A stretch of 64,000 bases of DNA from Petrosia ficiformis. Lineage: Eukaryota; Porifera; Demospongiae; Haplosclerida; Petrosiidae. The DNA is taken from positions 3,509,460 to 3,573,459 of the forward strand of contig OX345641.1 in assembly GCA_947044365.1 (NCBI GenBank), read 5' to 3'. The position numbers and the translations under genes were made by a program. Shown here in pieces: positions 57,801 to 64,000 of the stretch (positions are counted from its first letter, which is position 1; each line of letters begins with the position of its first letter). A model generated the notes under the pieces. The model was not told the origin of the DNA and did no database searches. It worked only from the letters and a program-made list of their open reading frames with translations.

Positions 57801-58647
57801 TGTGCTTGCCCCTCCTATTAATTATTCTTGAATATGTAGTCACATCCTCTGCAGTCTGTGTACTGTAGCATTGATGACTTGATGTAGATAGCTTTATATA
57901 GTAAAGCACTGTGACTAGTTAACTAAATCATTGGTCTTTTTTAATAGTTAAAACAGAACTGATAACAGATCCTGTTATAATTTTATAGCCACTAATTTAA
58001 TCAAAAGTGGCCAATGATGAGTTAATAACTTTTTAGTAGTATAGAAGCAAATTTTTTTCCTATACACCATCCCAGCAAGGTTCATTTACAAACTGGATTG
58101 TTGTACACAAACCAGACCATGAGCAGAATGTGGTCTGCATTACCCAAATACCGACCAGAACACATGGACCATGGACTAGAATATGCATTGTGTTAAAATA
58201 AGGATTGGATCACAAACCAGAATGCTCGTGTATGAACGTCTAACCTGTGGGAAAACAATAAAAGGGATGTCCCCACATACGTAATATCATACTTGGATCT
58301 CGAATGCATTTACATTACAAGTATAAAAATTCGAGTGTTTTACTTCCCATTTGATATAATACCACAAGTTGTATCTAATTACTACATGCAATGTATTTGA
58401 AGTGCGATACATTGTTTTGTTGCCATGAAGGACATCAACAAACATCATGATTGATAGTCGTGTTTGACAGCAAAGTAGGTGAATTTTAATAACGTCACAC
58501 AAAAATTAGTGCAATAACTAAAACATTTGGCCAATAGCACTTTAGTTAGCTAACTAATATATACTAAAACCTTTTAGTAGTATTAAAATTATTTATTGTA
58601 TAACTATAACTAAAAATGGACATTATTGTCACATACAATAAAATACA

Positions 58648-58735
58648 CTACTTAACATATATTTCAATTATACCCAGAGGTGTATCTTCATCAGGCAGCC
58701 CATCATTGTTACACACTCTCAACTCAATATTAATT
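58648..58735 (-). pseudogene. FReD-like copy 12 (C-terminal remnant)
   Basis: About 88 bp matching the last codons (IELRVCNNDGLPDEDTPL-type) and ending in TAG rather than the family TAA. It is followed directly by family 5' flank-like sequence, so nearly all the gene is deleted. Confidence 0.75.
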
Positions 58736-58869
58736 ATTTTGAAATTGTTGATGATGTCTTTTTATATAAGTAAATAGCTATATACATGAATTTCATATAA
58801 CAGGATGTATGTTTTTTAGACACAAATCGTGACATATATACATACATACATGTAAATGTACAAAGAAGT

Positions 58870-59050
58870 AATGGCCATTAAGATGAACAGTGAATGAAGA
58901 TGAGTCTTTGCAGAAGGAGAAATCCCAATGAAGATGAGCCCTTGTAGAAGAGGAACCCATGAAAATGAGCCAGTCCAGGTGAAGCTGCATTGCATGCAGG
59001 TAGAGAAATGACCGGAAAAAGTCCCACATGGGGCTGGTCCTAGGATGAAG
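58870..59050. repeat. Dispersed repeat with two 33-bp units
   Basis: A short copy of the 6243-6715 / 12470-12960 family: two diverged 33-bp units, then GAAGCTGCATTGCATGCAGG and CCACATGGGGCTGGTCCTAG. Confidence 0.7.
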
Positions 59051-61419
59051 ATTAGAAATCATCATAGGCATTCTGATGTTTCTCAAAACAAGCGGCCTGA
59101 TGCCATTCTTTACCATACTCTCTATAAAGATAATTATGATGACAATAATTATAATAACAGTTTAGTTTCTTTGTAGTTTAAACTTTAAACATTTCCGAAT
59201 GAGCTTCTCATAATACATTGATACATAATGTCATAATTGTGATCATACATGTAGATATAAAAATTGAGTTTTGCAATTATTGCCTAAAGGCGACTCATGA
59301 TTATTGCAAATACTGCAACTACTCATTGATACTGTATATGATAGCAAAAATAGACTAGTTTTTAAAGATGACAATTCTGATCTTTGTTCTGATAGCATAC
59401 GGCTTAAGATTAAGTGTTATAGTGTGTTTTCAACTGTATTATTATTATAACTTTTTTTTGCATATGATTATTGCAATGCAATAATGTTGCAATGTTTGTG
59501 ATATATTGAATTATTTTATTTTTATTGTGAATGTGAATAGAATTTAAGGTACCTCAGGTTTTACTGGAATCTTAGTCAAGTCACATCGATAAATAACTCA
59601 AGGTAATAGGAAGGAGACAAAATGATAGAACATCTCAGTCTGTTCCCTTTTACCAGAATAACCTGTAATTGATCCCATCTCGAGAGGAAGATCAGTGATA
59701 TAACTACCATCTGATAAATTATGAAGAAACATCACTGACTAAAGAATGAAATGAAAATTTACCTCAAAATTAAGTGTTCATACATACACTTTACAAAACC
59801 ATTTGCAAAATAATAGTTTCCGTAAAATGCTCGCTATTCAGCCATTTTGTAAAGGAAAGCAATGAATTTTGTAACTACATGTACAAGAGGCATCATCCCG
59901 GATACTATATTAACTAACAATTGAATAGCAAGTTTTTTTTTAAAGTAGGCATTCGATCAAAATTATTTACTTACGTACCTCAAAAAGGCCAGTTTTTGTA
60001 AACAGTCACACAATTAACTACCTGCTATTAGTACTAAATTACTACATGTACGTTCACTATTCCACCAATTGGTATCCAGGATGATACAACAAAATATTTT
60101 AAGCAGTTACTGCATAATGAATTTTAAAGCATTTACAGAGAGGACACGTATAAATAAATCACCATTTTCACAGAGCTAGTCACTACTGTTTCCACAATAT
60201 GGAAATTTGCCATTACATATGTCAATGGTACTTTTTGTAATGATATAAGTAATGTATATTTACCGTATTACTATTATAGACACAATGGTAGAAGAAAATG
60301 CTATTATCAATGAATTGAATAATACTCAAGAATAAAATTTCCCTTACTATAATAGTTATGCTGTGCATATATTATATATGTCATGATATATGGTATATCA
60401 TGGTACTTATAAACGTGATGTACCTTACCATCTTTGAAGTAACATAACACTATATAGTCATTGTTTATCGCAGCTACCCATTCAAGTACATCACGATCAT
60501 GACCAGGAACAAGAGTGGTCCAGTTGGCCTGAAAGAATGAAGTAAAATCAGTATTTATTTTCGTGATTTAAATGCATAATATTTTTTCAACCACCAATCT
60601 AAGGGGCTGTTTTATATATAGTACTATTCACAATGAGATCGAATGGATGTCTACTTAATTATGTATTCATTGTTAGTTAACTGTGCATGGTTACAATGTA
60701 CAATCAATATAACTAAAATTATGATTATTGTTGACATATCTTTATTATTAATTATTGTATGATAAATGTGAATATATTATAAGTGTCAACTGAACGTACT
60801 TTAGCTATGATTTATTCAGTTATAATTCTATAGTTACTGTTACTATTCCTTAAATAGTCTATTAAATGTGTTCACTAGAAATCTGAATTAGGGTAATAAA
60901 TTTCAACTATTATTTTAATTTCTCATTGATTAGTTTACCGGCTCCCAATAATATGTATATTTTTTAAAGTAATCATAAATCAATTACTGTACATGTATAC
61001 CTTATCAGGTTTCCTGATATCAACATTTATCAGCTGGTAACGAGGAGCTTGATAATCTGTCTTTAGAATGAATATCTCTCCATTATTAGCAATGAACTAA
61101 AATATATAGTGATGAGTTACATGTAAAGAAAGGACTATTACTACATGTAGATTACATGTAGGTTATTACTAGTGGGCATTTATAAAATTACTGTCAGTAA
61201 TACACGTTTACTGGGTCAAGTATTTAAGTATAGGTTATATACTGAGGTCAAGGTTGTTTGATGGCCATGGGCTCAGGGTGTATAACATGTCATAGCTTCG
61301 ACTAAGGTGTATAACCAAGTAAGTGAACTAATACAATGTTGACCAATCAGATTAGTTACTGCTATTTATACAACGTAACATAATCGATCGAAATGGAATC
61401 ATCTGGAGTGTTAATAAGT

Positions 61420-61442
61420 ATATATATATATATATATATATT
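61420..61442. repeat. (TA)n microsatellite
   Basis: A short TA tract in the PREP block D intron, next to a GATCGAT-containing repeat. Confidence 0.85.
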
Positions 61443-62109
61443 TCCTAAAGTGATCGATATAAAGAAATCTGATTGGTCACTTCTAATATAGTATGGAATA
61501 AGACCACTGGCGTTGGATTCCTTTGTGAGTAGGAGGGCACATATTTCATAAAACAGGTGTACCAGTATTATTAATTATTCATGAAGAGTGTGGTCATTTT
61601 TATTCATTAACAGGCTCAATTATCATACATGTTGAGTTACTTAGTAGCTTATTCACCTGGGTCTCTTTATAGTCTATATTCTTCTGTACACTTTCAAATA
61701 AAGTTAATTGCACTGGCCATCACAATATAACAGTTATTATTTAGTAATTTTTGAAGGGGCACTGCGCACTTCAGATAATTGTGTGAGACACATGCCCTCA
61801 GTGCCCACATGTTTCCACCCCCTAGGACTACTACTAGGTAGTTATTTAATATTAAAAACGTCTCATGGGTATGACTTGATTCCTCACATCATAAGAAGAT
61901 TCAAATTCATCATCAGCAACTTTCTCCATCTTCAGAATACTCTCAATCTTATAATCAAGTTTTTCTAAGTCACAATAATAGAGTTTGTTCCTGGGTTCAG
62001 CTCCGTGGAATATATATAGGATCAGATAACGACCTTCATCACTTAGTTCACATCCACTATAAAAATTTAAAAAAACATTATTAACCAAGTGAAACATGTG
62101 TAACAGTGA

Positions 62110-62215
62110 CTGCATATATAGCAGTCTATCAATCAATCCATCCATCCATCCAACCATCCATCTGTTCGTCCATCCATCTGTCCATCTATCCATCTGTCCA
62201 CCTATCCATCTGTTT
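62110..62215. repeat. (ATCC)n/(ATCTGTCC)n microsatellite
   Basis: Tetranucleotide CATC repeats in the intron between PREP exons 6 and 7 of block D. Confidence 0.85.
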
Positions 62216-62299
62216 GTATTATATGTAATACTTACAAAGTATTACATATAATACAATGTCATACATATATTCATACATAAATGCATACAAAACTATATT

Positions 62300-62760
62300 A
62301 ATATTATACATAGTTTACATATGTAGATAATACATACTTACATACATACATACATATTAACATATATACATGGATACATACATGTACATACATATTAACA
62401 TATATACATGGATACACACATACGTTATACATATATGTACATAGTATATACATACTTACATACATACATAGATACATATATATATACATATATACACACT
62501 GTAACATACATACATACATACATACGTACATACATACATACATACATATATACATACATACATATATATACACACTGTAACATACATACATACATACATA
62601 TAATTATACACACTGTAACATACATACATACATACATACATACATACATACATAGTTACATAGGTACATATATACACACTGTAACATACATACATACATA
62701 CATACATACATAGTTACATAGGTACATATATACACACTGTAACATACATACATACATACA
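62300..62760. repeat. (CATA)n array with higher-order periodicity
   Basis: CATACATA tracts are interrupted at regular spacing by TATACACACTGTAACATACA (about five copies). Two adjacent copies share CATAGTTACATAGGTACATA, so the array grew by duplicating longer segments. It lies directly 3' of PREP exon 6 of block D. Confidence 0.9.
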
Positions 62761-62854
62761 AAATGTAAACTTACAAAAGCCAGTCAGGATGATCAGTCAT
62801 TTCATAACACAAGACATCACTAGATTGTGGGTTTCCAAGAATATGATAATACAC

Positions 62855-63862
62855 CTAAAAAGAATATATAAATAGTTATAAACAAAATAAAAGATTAGTA
62901 TGAGTATTGTGCACAAGTATTGTAACAGATACACTTGCAATATCAATCAGTACAATAATCACAGCCACTTCTCTGTACTATTTTATTTTTGGTTTGACTT
63001 ATTCTTTCCTAGTAGTAATAGATGGTAGTTTTGTTTGTTGTTTGGGGAGGAGGGGGGAAGAGTGTTGTAAACTAACTAACTAGTGACATCACAGCTCAAA
63101 ATTCACATAAAAAGGTCACTCAAACACACTAAATAATATGTGGGATTTAAACCATGATGACATTCACAATGGGATATGATAATTGAAGATCCTACAGTGT
63201 TCTCATTAACTAGATGTGTACTTAGTTCCTCACAGGAAGTACTTTTAAATGGTTATTTAATTAATAGGTAATGTAGCCTATTATATATAACTGTTGATGA
63301 GAAAATTGGCCATTAGTCACGTTTTGATCAAATGCTTAGCTTGAAAAATTGGGTAAAAGCACACATATTTAGGAAGATAAATACTTGCTCTTCCTGAATG
63401 CCAATGTACACATGTAGGTGCATTCTACTAGTTTTAATGGTCCACTTTCTCATCCATACACATGAATAATAAAATATGTATATATAATTATGAATAAAAA
63501 AGACACGACTATCATCATGTATCAGATTCATTATTGTGATTATCATTATCTTCCATTTGTTTATTGCACACAATGTTTCAGAATTTTCATGGATATTCTG
63601 ATCTATATTTTTTGGGAGGGGAAGCTAAGTCATTCAGAAGGATTGGTAGCTTAACAAATGTTGTTATCAAAAAATATATCACTCTGTAGTATAATAACCA
63701 TTTAGTGTATACAGAAACAAACATTTATGGATTTAATACACTACATTTGACAGCAAGTATGTAAATAATGTTAACTATTAGTGTTGCTTTAGTTGAGTAA
63801 CTAGTGCAATAACTCTCAAATTTGGCCAATTGCACTTTGGTAGCTAACTAAAACAAAAATGT
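62855..63862. other. Spacer without recognised gene
   Basis: 63060-63480 contains diverged copies of the 36420-36960 repeat (ACCATGATGACATTCACAAT..CCTACAGTGTTCTCATTAAC). No PREP exon is visible here. Confidence 0.45.
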
Positions 63863-64000
63863 TTACTTCACATATATTTCAATTATATCCAGAGGTGTGT
63901 CTTCATTTGATAACCCTTCATTACCACACATCCTCAACTCAATATTATCAGTAGTAGTCTCATTCAATGTCTTAAGAAACCATGGCATGTTAGGATTAAT
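63863..64000 (-). CDS. FReD-like copy 13, C-terminal end (cut by window)
   Basis: The last 45 codons of a further family member are open to the TAA at 63863: NMPWFLKTLNETTTDNIELR, then MCGNEGLSNEDTPLDIIEIY. Its tail resembles copy 8 (GNEGLSNEDTPLDIIEI). It would lie on the same strand as, and perhaps inside an intron of, PREP block D. Confidence 0.7.
   Translation of the reverse strand: MNPNMPWFLKTLNETTTDNIELRMCGNEGLSNEDTPLDIIEIYVK

Larger units (their letters stand above)
51800..57830. repeat. Segmental duplication block B (PREP region)
   Basis: 51800-54370 aligns with 24060-26840 (block C). 54370-57830 aligns with the left end through 5490 (block A). It carries PREP exons 1-5. Confidence 0.85.
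59544..62854 (-). pseudogene. PREP: Prolyl endopeptidase, block D, exons 6-10 (nonsense)
   Basis: The exons are 62775-62854, 61888-62056, 61001-61096, 60424-60528 and 59598-59738 (to the stop). They read VYYHILGNPQSSDVLCYEMT, CELSDEGRYLILYI, LYYCDLEKLD, APRYQLINVDIRKPDK, ANWTTLVPGHDRDVLEWVAA, SVMFLHNLSDGSYITDLPLE and MGSITGYSGKREQTEMFYHF. These are collinear with the second part of the PREP propeller and continue exactly where block B exon 5 stops. Phases agree; the exon 9 donor must be GTACAT to keep frame. A TGA at 59598-59600 replaces the glycine of the FLxPGxIY motif. Homology runs on (VIYRCDLTK) to 59544 and then ends. No alpha/beta-hydrolase exons with the Ser-Asp-His triad follow. Exons 1-5 would lie right of the window. 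Confidence 0.75.

Noticed and set aside
62304..62713. Overlapping frames of 74-101 residues on both strands
   Set aside because: Translation of CATA tetranucleotide repeats with no codon bias or domain.

Overview
The window looks like animal nuclear DNA from an early-branching metazoan, most likely a demosponge of the Amphimedon type. This is inferred from the AT-rich, microsatellite-laden, compact sequence, GT-AG introns, a recognisable animal prolyl endopeptidase, and a secreted Cys-rich protein family of a kind I associate with sponge and other invertebrate predicted proteins. There are no operons, Shine-Dalgarno sites or CRISPR arrays.

Two gene families dominate, both read from the minus strand. 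The first is a dispersed tandem array of intronless genes for secreted fibrinogen-domain-like (FReD-like) proteins of about 320-350 residues. Four copies are open from start to stop (8053-9066, 19202-20251, 30867-31832, 39657-40664). One is full length but for a single nonsense codon (48802-49812). Eight others are truncated, chimeric or interrupted (22345-23160, 32413-32890, 35466-35594, 37369-37800, 42828-43750, 43751-45484, 58648-58735, and 63863 to the window edge). Most copies that keep a 5' end also keep a TATTTATA box 38-48 bp upstream of the ATG. The copies are mosaics of a few sequence types and carry a hypervariable loop, so the locus looks like a birth-and-death recognition-type family exchanging sequence. 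A function in recognition is only inferred.

The second family is a set of segmentally duplicated blocks of a prolyl endopeptidase (PREP) gene. Block A (exons 1-3; 5459 to 1802) and block B (exons 1-5; 57800 to 53745) are close paralogs. Block C (26107-26794) keeps only exons 4-5, with a stop codon. Block D (62854 to 59544) carries exons 6-10 and meets a stop codon. Every exon seen belongs to the propeller half; no catalytic alpha/beta-hydrolase exon is present in the window.

The rest is repeat-rich. Comparing paralogous blocks gives clean empty or filled sites for several non-autonomous DNA transposons: hAT-like with 8-bp target duplications, piggyBac-like with TTAA ends, and foldback MITEs. 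Other repeats are a tRNA-headed SINE-like insertion, long hairpins with a GGCCGAAGGC tip, minisatellites of about 9, 33, 43 and 110-145 bp, and long TACA/CATA, CACAGA and AT tracts. Minor gene remnants are two spliced 3' exons of an HDDC2-like gene (15039-15377), a HIRAN-like fragment (16920-17290) and two decayed copies of a Crypton/QRICH1-type recombinase-like domain (about 25360-25700 and 52995-53345). No database search was possible, so family names rest on remembered motifs.
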